Assembly (NCBI GenBank): GCA_039812705.1 | Contig: JBDIBA010000039.1 | Coordinates: 1-17,114 of the forward strand | Length of the DNA: 17,114 bases | Source of the DNA: JBDIBA01 sp039812705 | Lineage (GTDB): Bacteria > Actinomycetota > Acidimicrobiia > Acidimicrobiales > JBBSGY01 | Reading direction: 5' to 3' | Shown: positions 6,540-12,898 of the stretch, piece after piece | Layout: each line of letters begins with the position of its first letter | How positions within the stretch are numbered: the stretch's first letter is position 1 | Notes under the pieces: generated by a model | Database searches by the model: none | What the model was told of the DNA's origin: nothing | What the model saw: the letters and a program-made list of their open reading frames with translations, nothing else | Program-made: the position numbers and the translations under genes

Positions 6540-6914
6540 TTATGTTTCCACAGCCATTGCCGCCCGTGCCGTCAATGTTGGTTTGAGCAGCTCAGCGCCG
6601 GTAAACGGCACGAGAACCCGTGATTGATAGCTAACCCGCACCTGTACTAATTGTCCGATTTCCCCACGCTCGCCGACCTCAACCCTCAGCTGCGAAGGGT
6701 TGAGGTCGGTGGCGTTGCGAGCTGCGGCGACAACGGCTTCCTTGGAAGGATTCACCGCTGCAATGCGCGCAGCTTCTCGGGACGCCTGAACAACAGCGAG
6801 CTGGTCGACCATCACAATTGCGGCCTGCACGAGCAGCACCGCCATGAAGGTAAGCAGCGGAATGGATGCAGCCAACTCAACAGTTGCCGCACCCCGCTGG
6901 TTCATGCGCGTCAT
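6540..6914 (-). CDS. tadE: TadE-like pseudopilin
   Basis: A 124-residue TadE-type minor pseudopilin. A short basic leader MTRMNQRG is followed by AATVEL and a long hydrophobic helix (about 10-35). Cleavage after Gly8 would place Glu at +5, the class III (Flp/TadE) prepilin signal. The remaining ~90 residues form the small periplasmic/exported domain of the TadE family. The ATG at 6914 lies 2 nt after the stop of the DUF4244 gene, so translation is probably coupled. It is the last gene of the Tad operon here. A second TadE/TadG-like gene, which often follows in actinobacteria, is missing. A perfect 14-bp hairpin lies within the coding sequence (6673-6709). Confidence 0.88.
   Translation of the reverse strand: MTRMNQRGAATVELAASIPLLTFMAVLLVQAAIVMVDQLAVVQASREAARIAAVNPSKEAVVAAARNATDLNPSQLRVEVGERGEIGQLVQVRVSYQSRVLVPFTGAELLKPTLTARAAMAVET
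6673..6709. repeat. Perfect 14-bp inverted repeat inside tadE
   Basis: CCGACCTCAACCCT (6673-6686) and its exact reverse complement AGGGTTGAGGTCGG (6696-6709) are separated by 9 nt. The structure is inside the tadE reading frame, around residues 69-81 of the protein. It would form a stable hairpin in the operon mRNA on either strand. Confidence 0.85.
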
Positions 6915-6916
6915 GG

Positions 6917-7168
6917 CTACTTGCCGGAAGTCATGCTGGTTGCTTGCTTAAGCACACTGGACATCAGCGAGTGCAAGACGTCGTCAAGCTTGCCCGTGGT
7001 GAACAAGCCAAGGACGGCAAGAGCAAGTGCAACGGCAACAAGGGCGACCGTTCCATACTCAGCAGTTACGGCTCCGCGCTCGTCACGCATTGCGATCGAA
7101 CGCCGAGGCGTCAAACGCATTTGAGTTGCCACGTAGAAGCGGGTGATTTGATTGTTGATTTGATCCAT
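6917..7168 (-). CDS. DUF4244/Flp-like pilin
   Basis: An 83-residue protein of the DUF4244 type (the position of Rv3656c in M. tuberculosis), probably the major Flp-like pilin or a secreted substrate of the Tad machine. After a 32-residue basic leader comes ERG-AVTAEYGTVALVAVALALAVLG. Cleavage after Gly32 puts Glu at +5 and Tyr at +6, the classic Flp prepilin signal. The mature product is about 51 residues, with one hydrophobic helix and a short tail. The ATG at 7168 is chosen because GGAG (7177-7180) lies 8 nt upstream. A longer frame to 7270 overlaps tadC and lacks support. The gene follows tadC by 17 nt and precedes tadE by 2 nt. Confidence 0.85.
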   Translation of the reverse strand: MDQINNQITRFYVATQMRLTPRRSIAMRDERGAVTAEYGTVALVAVALALAVLGLFTTGKLDDVLHSLMSSVLKQATSMTSGK

Positions 7169-7185
7169 TTTTGGGACTCCAAGAC

Positions 7186-8013
7186 TCAGGAGAAAGAGTT
7201 GGCCAGCGTCGAGAACGATCCGGCGAGTAGGGGCACAACGGTTAGAAGTGCAAAGGCGGGAAGCACACATCCCGCAAGTGGGAAAAGCAGTTGAACCGAC
7301 AATTTCTTGGCGGTTTGTTCTGCTTTTCGATCTTGATGAAGCCTGTGTTCGGCGCTCAGCTGCTCCAATGACACAGACACCGGCGCTCCATAGCGTTCAG
7401 ACGCCAAGAGGGCGTCGATCAAGGGACGAACCTGGTTTTTAGATGCTTCACAGAGCTGCTGCAACGCATCGGCTGTTCTCATGCCCTTGTCACAAGATGT
7501 CGCGGCCGCACGCAACAGCGGACCCAAAGGATCGACAACCCGTCCCGACACGGCGCGTAGAGCCATCGGTACATTCATGCCTGCGCCGATGCACAACCGA
7601 AACAGATCAACAACCGTCGGGAGCTGTCGAGCAATTTGTTCGTGCCGCGACTTGACGCGTGAGCGAGCACCGACACCAATTACAACAAGCGCACTTGTAA
7701 CCACAACGAGCGCCAAACCAATAGAGGCAACGTAAGCAAGCGGACCGGCAATCACGACAACAGCCGCGACCGAAATGCGATCGCGTTCGTTCAAGAAGCA
7801 GGCAAAGTGAACATTGGTGCGCCGCTGCACGGCATCTATCAAGCCACCACCCAGCTTTTCGAGGAGCGACGGTTGCTTGACACCGTGAGCGACGGACTCT
7901 TCCTGTTGTCCGGTTGCGGCGCGCAGCAATGCAACCCTTTGGCTTCGCAACTGACCACCAATCGCAAGCCACCAAATCAACGCAGCAGTAGCGAGTGCAA
8001 ACAGCACGCTCAC
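7186..8013 (-). CDS. tadC: TadC, type II secretion F-domain membrane protein
   Basis: A 275-residue inner-membrane platform protein (T2SSF domain) that works with TadB and the ATPase TadA in pilus assembly or secretion. There is an N-terminal membrane span, a hydrophobic pair around 80-118, then the cytoplasmic F domain with ARQLPTVVDLFRLCIGAGMNVPMALRAV and LLASERYGAPVSVSLEQLS. It ends with AEQTAKKLSVQLLFPLAGCVLPAF and a final span. The GTG at 8013 overlaps the tadB TGA by 4 nt (GTGA), a standard coupling arrangement. A GTG at 8046 would extend it by 11 residues and overlap tadB by 37 nt. Confidence 0.9.
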   Translation of the reverse strand: MSVLFALATAALIWWLAIGGQLRSQRVALLRAATGQQEESVAHGVKQPSLLEKLGGGLIDAVQRRTNVHFACFLNERDRISVAAVVVIAGPLAYVASIGLALVVVTSALVVIGVGARSRVKSRHEQIARQLPTVVDLFRLCIGAGMNVPMALRAVSGRVVDPLGPLLRAAATSCDKGMRTADALQQLCEASKNQVRPLIDALLASERYGAPVSVSLEQLSAEHRLHQDRKAEQTAKKLSVQLLFPLAGCVLPAFALLTVVPLLAGSFSTLANSFS

Positions 8014-8885
8014 GATGTGGCTCGCTTCACCAGGCGATGCATCCACAACGCACCCAAACCGTCCAGGCTCAAACCCAACATCAACAATCCAACCCCAACG
8101 GGATGGTGAAACATGAACTGCTGCGCGCCACTGTTGGTCACCAAGACCGGGATGGAAACCAGCACCGGCAACACAACAAGCAACCCGGCGGACACGCGGG
8201 CCTCTGTTGCCGCGGTCTTTACGGCCTCACCCGCGCTGAGGTGTTGGCGGAGCGTGGCGACGACCTGTTCAACAGCACGAGCATTCGAACCGCCGGCCTC
8301 AATGGCCAACACAAGCGAGTCGGCACACAACTTGACCGAAGGGGTGGGCACCCGCTGAGCCCAACCGTCAAGCGCTTCGGTCAAGCCAACGCCGGAATGG
8401 GTTTCGCGCGCGACCCGACGCAGATCAACCCCGGCCCCCGTCTCGCCGGCTTCAGCCAAGGCAATGTGCATTCCCGCACCAGATCTAAGACTGCGCGCAA
8501 CAGAGTCCAGAGCAATCGGCAGCGATTGTTCGTATGCGTTGAGCCTTCTGTGTTCGCCAATCGCGCGAGCGACCTTGCCGCCCAACACCGAGGCCGTCAC
8601 CACAACAAGTGCCGGAACCACGCCAACCTTCACTGCGACCAACGCGCACACGGCCAGCCAGGCCAGCTTCCAATGCCCCGCTGACACGTGCCCTGCTGAC
8701 AAGCGTCCATGCGACCAACCAGCGGGAGCGCCCCACGAGGTCCGCGGCACGTCGGCCTGTGCACCCTGCAATGTCGCCACACGCAACTGCAATGCCCGCG
8801 CGCTTGCCATTTGGTACATGGCAAGCAAAGCCGTGCACCCGGCAAAAGACACCAAGAAAGCAACGAAACCAAGCCAAACACTCAT
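8010..8885 (-). CDS. tadB: TadB, type II secretion F-domain membrane protein
   Basis: A 291-residue T2SSF-domain inner-membrane protein, partner of TadC. Membrane spans are at about 4-24, 73-105 and two near the C-terminus (about 236-283). Between them lies the F domain with EQSLPIALDSVARSLRSGAG and a block starting LCADSLVLAIEAGGSNARAV, followed by a TAATEARVSAGLLVVLPVL helix leading into the membrane. The ATG at 8885 overlaps the tadA stop by 4 nt (ATGA), and the stop overlaps the tadC start by 4 nt. Sequence identity to TadC is low, as usual for this pair. Confidence 0.9.
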   Translation of the reverse strand: MSVWLGFVAFLVSFAGCTALLAMYQMASARALQLRVATLQGAQADVPRTSWGAPAGWSHGRLSAGHVSAGHWKLAWLAVCALVAVKVGVVPALVVVTASVLGGKVARAIGEHRRLNAYEQSLPIALDSVARSLRSGAGMHIALAEAGETGAGVDLRRVARETHSGVGLTEALDGWAQRVPTPSVKLCADSLVLAIEAGGSNARAVEQVVATLRQHLSAGEAVKTAATEARVSAGLLVVLPVLVSIPVLVTNSGAQQFMFHHPVGVGLLMLGLSLDGLGALWMHRLVKRATS

Positions 8886-10003
8886 TGCAGCCTCGCCATG
8901 ACTGATTGCACGCGCACTTCGCCCTCGGCGCCGGAAACAACAGCAACATCGACCACCTTGCGCGCAGCCGACTGCGTGCGTTGAACCTGAACAATTACGT
9001 CAACCGCAGAAGCAATCTGCTGACGAACTGCAACTAGTGGAAGATTGGCAACCCCGCTGAGCACCATTGTTTCCAAGCGCGACACGGCATCTTGCGGGGA
9101 GTTGGCGTGACATGTTGAAAACGAACCATCGTGGCCTGTATTCATTGCCTGCAACATGTCCAACGCTTCTACACCACGACACTCGCCGACAATGATGCGG
9201 TCGGGACGCATGCGCAACGCGTTGCGCAACAAGTCGTGAATGGTTACGCGACCGACACCTTCAGTGTTTTCCGGACGCGCCTCAAGACGCACCACGTGCT
9301 GAAGCGGCAAGCGAAGCTCGGCGGCATCTTCGATGGTCACAACACGCTCACTTGGCTCAATGCATGACGCCAGCGCATTGAGCAGTGTCGTCTTTCCTGC
9401 GCCCGTTCCCCCGCTGACGACGATGTTTTTCCGTTCTGCAACACAACGTCGAAGAAACGCCCCAACTGCTGGCTGACAGAACGCTTCTAACGGGACTGTC
9501 TTTGCGCCAAAGCGGCGAATGGTCAAACAGGGACCATCAACAGCAAGCGGATGAACAACCGCATTCACCCTGGAACCATCTTTCAGCCGTGCATCAATCA
9601 TTGGAGAAGCGCGGTCGACACGCAGACCCAGCGGAGCAATGACCCGCTCAATGAGGTGCTCGGTGGCTCTTGCATCGAGTTCGACATCGATCAACTGCAC
9701 CTGCCCGTCGCGTTCAACCCACACTCCACGGTTTGCCACAACCATCACATCTGTCACTGCGGGGTCTGCCAGCACGGGATCAAGAGGCCCGAGGCCCTCA
9801 ATCTCACTGAGCACGGCGCGCGCGACTGCAACCTGACGATCGCTGCTGAGCAACGGAGCGAACTGACCAACAATCGCACTAACGGAATCGAGACGAAGAT
9901 CGCCACCGTTGGCATCGATGAGGTGACGATGAACCGCGGTTTTCAAGCCAGCAAGTTCTTGCGATGCGTCTTCGTCTTCAACCGATGCGTCTAGTGCAGA
10001 CAC
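8882..10003 (-). CDS. tadA: TadA/CpaF secretion ATPase
   Basis: A 373-residue hexameric traffic ATPase of the VirB11/CpaF family that powers Tad pilus assembly at the inner membrane. The N-terminal domain includes GLGPLDPVLADPAVTDVMV (70-88). Later come the Walker A box SGGTGAGKTT (197-206, Lys204), the Asp box VVTIEDAAEL (221-230), the Walker B region MRPDRIIVGECRG with Glu274, and the His box TGHDGSFSTCHANS (289-302). All catalytic elements are intact, and length is normal for actinobacterial members. The GTG at 10003 directly follows the TAA of the Ssd-like gene, with no gap, and the 3' end overlaps tadB by 4 nt. Confidence 0.95.
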   Translation of the reverse strand: MSALDASVEDEDASQELAGLKTAVHRHLIDANGGDLRLDSVSAIVGQFAPLLSSDRQVAVARAVLSEIEGLGPLDPVLADPAVTDVMVVANRGVWVERDGQVQLIDVELDARATEHLIERVIAPLGLRVDRASPMIDARLKDGSRVNAVVHPLAVDGPCLTIRRFGAKTVPLEAFCQPAVGAFLRRCVAERKNIVVSGGTGAGKTTLLNALASCIEPSERVVTIEDAAELRLPLQHVVRLEARPENTEGVGRVTIHDLLRNALRMRPDRIIVGECRGVEALDMLQAMNTGHDGSFSTCHANSPQDAVSRLETMVLSGVANLPLVAVRQQIASAVDVIVQVQRTQSAARKVVDVAVVSGAEGEVRVQSVMARLQ

Positions 10004-10726
10004 TTATGCAGCGTCTTTCGGAAACAGAACGCCACCAGAAGCAGGAGACAACTGGCGCTTCAGCATTTCGCACTCTGAAACGAGACTGCGAAGCACCGCG
10101 AGATTGCGACCCTTGTAAGAAGCAAGTCGTCCCGCGTCAACCGCCCGAGCAAGCGAGTTGTCCCACTTGAGAACCGCGACATCTTCGACCCCCAACACGG
10201 CTTCAACATCGCGATGGTCAAGCGAGCGACCAGGTTCTTCGATGACGATGACCTTGGTGGGTGCCAGTGGACTTGCAACAGCGCGCGACAACGCCAAGAA
10301 ACACGGGCGGATAACCAACCACGACTCTGGCGCTTTGGAAACAACGGACGCTGCAAGGCGCGACTGTGGAGTGATGCAACCCGCGTCGACAACATCGACG
10401 CTTGCCGACTGCCAAACCCTCACCCCCGCTACACCAGCAACCGCTGCGCTGACCTCGGCAGGACCGGTAACGCCGGTTCCGATCAGATGAACGTCGTCGG
10501 CACCGGCAACGGCAAGCCTGGACAAAGAATCGTCCGGCGCGTGCGCGCTGGCCTCTGCCCACTGCTTGAAGCCGGGAACCGGACGCTCCTCAAAACCCAG
10601 CAGGGCGGGCTGGTCACCAGCCAGGTCTGCCAAAACGGCAGTCCCCTGCTCGGCAATGACCCGGGCAATGAGTGCGGCCGTCACCGAAACGCCACTGCCA
10701 CCCTTCACCGTCCAACAAACAATCAT
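10004..10726 (-). CDS. Ssd/TadZ/CpaE-like protein with altered Walker A
   Basis: A 240-residue ParA/MinD-related protein in the position of the septum-site-determining protein (Rv3660c) of M. tuberculosis. In Tad systems the TadZ/CpaE relatives place the apparatus in the cell. It opens MIVCWTVKGGSGVSVTAALI: a deviant Walker A with the signature Lys8 kept, but the invariant P-loop Lys is Val13. A Walker A'-like VLADLAGDQPALLG with Asp34 follows. The C-terminal half has weak ParA-like strands, including TKVIVIEEPGRSL. Classical ATP hydrolysis is unlikely unless another residue substitutes. I chose the ATG at 10726 because GGGAG lies 5 nt upstream. A second ATG at 10729 is nearly equivalent. It heads the Tad operon and is divergent from the HAD phosphatase. 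Confidence 0.8.
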   Translation of the reverse strand: MIVCWTVKGGSGVSVTAALIARVIAEQGTAVLADLAGDQPALLGFEERPVPGFKQWAEASAHAPDDSLSRLAVAGADDVHLIGTGVTGPAEVSAAVAGVAGVRVWQSASVDVVDAGCITPQSRLAASVVSKAPESWLVIRPCFLALSRAVASPLAPTKVIVIEEPGRSLDHRDVEAVLGVEDVAVLKWDNSLARAVDAGRLASYKGRNLAVLRSLVSECEMLKRQLSPASGGVLFPKDAA

Positions 10727-10845
10727 CATCTCTCCCAAACAACAGAAGTACACGAGATGGCATGAAACTACACACAGTTGAACAGACGCGCAAACCGCGC
10801 CCGACCAAGATCGCAAGATCGGAAACTTAAGAAACGGCCAGCACT

Positions 10846-10851
10846 TAGTGT
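10846..10851 (+). promoter_or_regulatory. Possible -10 box (TAGTGT) of the HAD phosphatase gene
   Basis: TAGTGT ends 6 nt before the ATG at 10858. There is no separate leader with a spaced Shine-Dalgarno sequence, although GGTGGG abuts the ATG. This fits a leaderless start. No convincing -35 box is visible. Confidence 0.25.
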
Positions 10852-10857
10852 GGTGGG

Positions 10858-11685
10858 ATGCAGGCCGCCTTCTTCGACCTCGACAAAACAGTTATCGCCA
10901 AGCCGTCAGTGGCCGCTTTCGGGCCAACCCTGTACAGCCAGGGCATGATCTCGCGGCGCATTCTGTTGCGCGCCCTAGTCGGACAGCTGATTTTTCTTCA
11001 CCTCGGTGCAGGCCACGACCGCCTAGAGGGTTTCCGCAAGTCGTTGCTCGCCGTCACGCGTGGATGGGAACGCGACAAGGTCCAAAAGATTGTCTCGGAA
11101 GCACTCACCGAAGTCGTCGAGCCGATCATCTTTTCCGAAGCACTTGCGCTAATCGAACAACACCAGAATGAAGGACGCAGAGTAGTCATCATTTCGTCCT
11201 CACCCGAAGAAGTTGTCCAGCCGCTTGCAGACTTCATTGGCGCCGACGACGCAATCGGCTCGCGCGCATGTGTTGGCACAGACGGCAGGTACACCGGCGA
11301 AATTGAGTTCTACGCATACGGCGAAAACAAGGCCGTTGCAATTAAAGAAATGGCCGAGCGCGACGGTCTCGACTTGAGCGAGTCCTACGCATACTCAGAC
11401 TCCCACACCGACCTGCCGATGCTGTCATGCGTTGGACACCCAACTGCTGTCAATCCGGACAAGGACTTGTTGCGCGCAGCCCGTGCACGCAAGTGGCCAA
11501 TCTCAACGTTTTCCAACCCCATGCCAATGCGTGACCAGAGCCTCCGCATTCGAATGCGCATTGCAACGGCACTGCTGGTCATCGGCGGAATCGGCGGCAT
11601 GGGTCTGGCTGCCGGCTTCTGGCGACTGAGTCAGCGTGAAAAGCAGTTCCACATTCGTTTTGCCAAGGCTCTTTCTCACCGGTAA
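10858..11685 (+). CDS. HAD-IB family phosphatase, membrane-anchored
   Basis: A 275-residue SerB-like HAD hydrolase (subfamily IB), probably a phosphomonoesterase. Motif I is AFFDLDKTV (Asp7 nucleophile, Asp9), motif II is VVIISSSP (109-116), the motif III Lys is near ENKAVAIK (Lys158), and motif IV is YSDSHTDLPML (Asp181, Asp185). A helical cap lies between motifs I and II. A single hydrophobic segment at about 236-256 suggests C-terminal membrane anchoring. The gene lies in the same place, divergent from the Ssd-tad operon, as Rv3661 in M. tuberculosis, so a functional link with the Tad system is likely but unproven. Substrate is unknown. The ATG at 10858 starts directly at the conserved motif, so it is well supported. 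Confidence 0.92.
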   Translation: MQAAFFDLDKTVIAKPSVAAFGPTLYSQGMISRRILLRALVGQLIFLHLGAGHDRLEGFRKSLLAVTRGWERDKVQKIVSEALTEVVEPIIFSEALALIEQHQNEGRRVVIISSSPEEVVQPLADFIGADDAIGSRACVGTDGRYTGEIEFYAYGENKAVAIKEMAERDGLDLSESYAYSDSHTDLPMLSCVGHPTAVNPDKDLLRAARARKWPISTFSNPMPMRDQSLRIRMRIATALLVIGGIGGMGLAAGFWRLSQREKQFHIRFAKALSHR

Positions 11686-11712
11686 GCAGCCAGCCCGAAC
11701 AAACCGAAAGAT

Positions 11713-11742
11713 AAAAAAAGCGCCCGCAGGGGCGCTTTTTTT
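11713..11742. terminator. Bidirectional intrinsic terminator
   Basis: AAAAAAAGCGCCC, the loop GCAG, then GGGCGCTTTTTTT: perfect 13-bp arms whose GC core is flanked by seven A and seven T. It lies between the convergent HAD phosphatase and sigma-factor genes, 27 nt after one stop codon and 18 nt after the other, so it serves both strands. Confidence 0.95.
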
Positions 11743-11760
11743 ACTTTGAGGCTCTGACCT

Positions 11761-12681
11761 CTAGACGGTGAGCAGGTCGCGGGCCCCGGTGTCTGACGAC
11801 GGGTGACGCAGCTTCGACATTGCACGCGCTTCGATCTGGCGAATGCGCTCGCGAGTGAGATTGAAGTAGTCGCCAACCTCTTCGAGCGTCCTTGGCTCTC
11901 CGCGGTCAAGACCAAAACGCAAACGCAGTATGTCGCGCTCACGCTCATCGAGCGGAGACAACAAACGCGAGATCTCTTCGGGCAACAACGATGTGGCAGC
12001 AACCTCGAAAGGAGACTCTGCCGAACGGTCTTCGACAACATCGCCCAGCTCTGCATCGCCGTCTTCGCGAAGAGGCTCTGACAGCGAAAGAGGCTCGGCT
12101 GCAAAGCGAAGGGCCTCGGTGACCTTTGACTCTTCCATTTCGACTTCGGCAGCCAGCTCTGAAAGCGTGGCCGGACGACCCAGCTTGAGCTCCAACCGGG
12201 CACGAGCCTTTTGCAAGCGCGCCAGGGTGTCGCCAGCGTGGACAGGAAGGCGAATGGTGCGGCCAGTGTTCGCAATACCGCGAGTAATGGCCTGGCGAAT
12301 CCACCATGTTGCGTAAGTGGAGAACTTGAAGCCCTTGCGCCAGTCGAACTTCTCGACTGCGTGCATGAGGCCCAAGTTGCCCTCTTGAATGAGGTCCAAA
12401 AGAGGCAGACCCGACGCCTGGTACTTCTTGGCAATCGAGACAACAAGGCGAAGGTTTGACTGAACAAACGTGCGCTCAGCGGTTGCCCCCATGCGCATTG
12501 CGCGCTTCAGCTCACGCTTGCGCGCAGCACTGAGGTCTTGCGAGGACTCAAACTCTGTACGAGCAGCATCGCCAGCCTCAATCTCTTGAGCCAGGCGGAC
12601 TTCGTCGTCCTTTGTGAGCAGTTGGTACTGACCAATGTCACTCAAATAAAGGCGTACGAGGTCTTCCTCGTCCCGTTCCAT
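11761..12681 (-). CDS. RNA polymerase sigma-70 factor (group 1/2, SigA/HrdB-like)
   Basis: A 306-residue sigma factor that directs RNA polymerase to -10/-35 promoters. Region 1.2 is DLVRLYLSDIGQYQLLTKDDEVRLA in two parts (DLVRLYLSDIG, LLTKDDEVRLA). Region 2 has SNLRLVVSIAKKY, LLDLIQEGNLGLMHAVEKFD and FKFSTYATWWIRQAITR, which recognises the -10 box. Region 3 begins RTIRLPVH, and region 4 ends with the helix-turn-helix TLEEVGDYFNLTRERIRQIE. There is no long acidic region 1.1, so it may be a group 2 (SigB/HrdA-like) factor rather than the main housekeeping one. I use the ATG at 12681. TTG codons at 12696 (AAGGGG 9 nt upstream) and 12714 are alternatives. It shares terminator 11713-11742 with the HAD gene. 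Confidence 0.92.
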   Translation of the reverse strand: MERDEEDLVRLYLSDIGQYQLLTKDDEVRLAQEIEAGDAARTEFESSQDLSAARKRELKRAMRMGATAERTFVQSNLRLVVSIAKKYQASGLPLLDLIQEGNLGLMHAVEKFDWRKGFKFSTYATWWIRQAITRGIANTGRTIRLPVHAGDTLARLQKARARLELKLGRPATLSELAAEVEMEESKVTEALRFAAEPLSLSEPLREDGDAELGDVVEDRSAESPFEVAATSLLPEEISRLLSPLDERERDILRLRFGLDRGEPRTLEEVGDYFNLTRERIRQIEARAMSKLRHPSSDTGARDLLTV

Positions 12682-12898
12682 GCGCTCTTTGGCCAAGTCT
12701 CCAAGCCCCTTCAATCAATTTGTGACGCCAGGTTTGTGCAGGTAGCAATGCACATGTTGCGTCATTTCGAAATAACTACCCGCACGATTACCCGCGCAGA
12801 CAAAAAGTTATTCCTAATGCTACCTGGCCCAAGGCAACAAAGGAGAACCGAACACTTGGTGAACGGTCTTCGACATCACCAAAATGGCCCGATCAACA
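12682..12898 (-). promoter_or_regulatory. Leader/promoter region of the sigma-factor gene
   Basis: About 200 bp between the sigma-factor start and the nadE stop, on the same strand. It is locally AT-richer than the flanking genes, notably around 12770-12820. I see no intrinsic terminator with a T-run for nadE and no promoter hexamers I would defend. A weak 21-bp dyad (ACCG ... CGGT, 12847-12867, with an internal CAC/GTG pair) lies in it. The gap probably holds the sigma gene's own promoter. Confidence 0.3.

Noticed and set aside
10807..10822. Tandem AAGATCGC/AAGATCGG in the HAD/Ssd divergent gap
   Set aside because: Two 8-bp copies only, including the self-complementary GATC. This could be an operator, but it is too short to support a claim.
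11676..12467. 263-codon minus-strand frame overlapping the sigma factor
   Set aside because: It is an alternate frame of the sigma gene with a Ser/Arg-rich shadow composition, and it also runs through the strong terminator.
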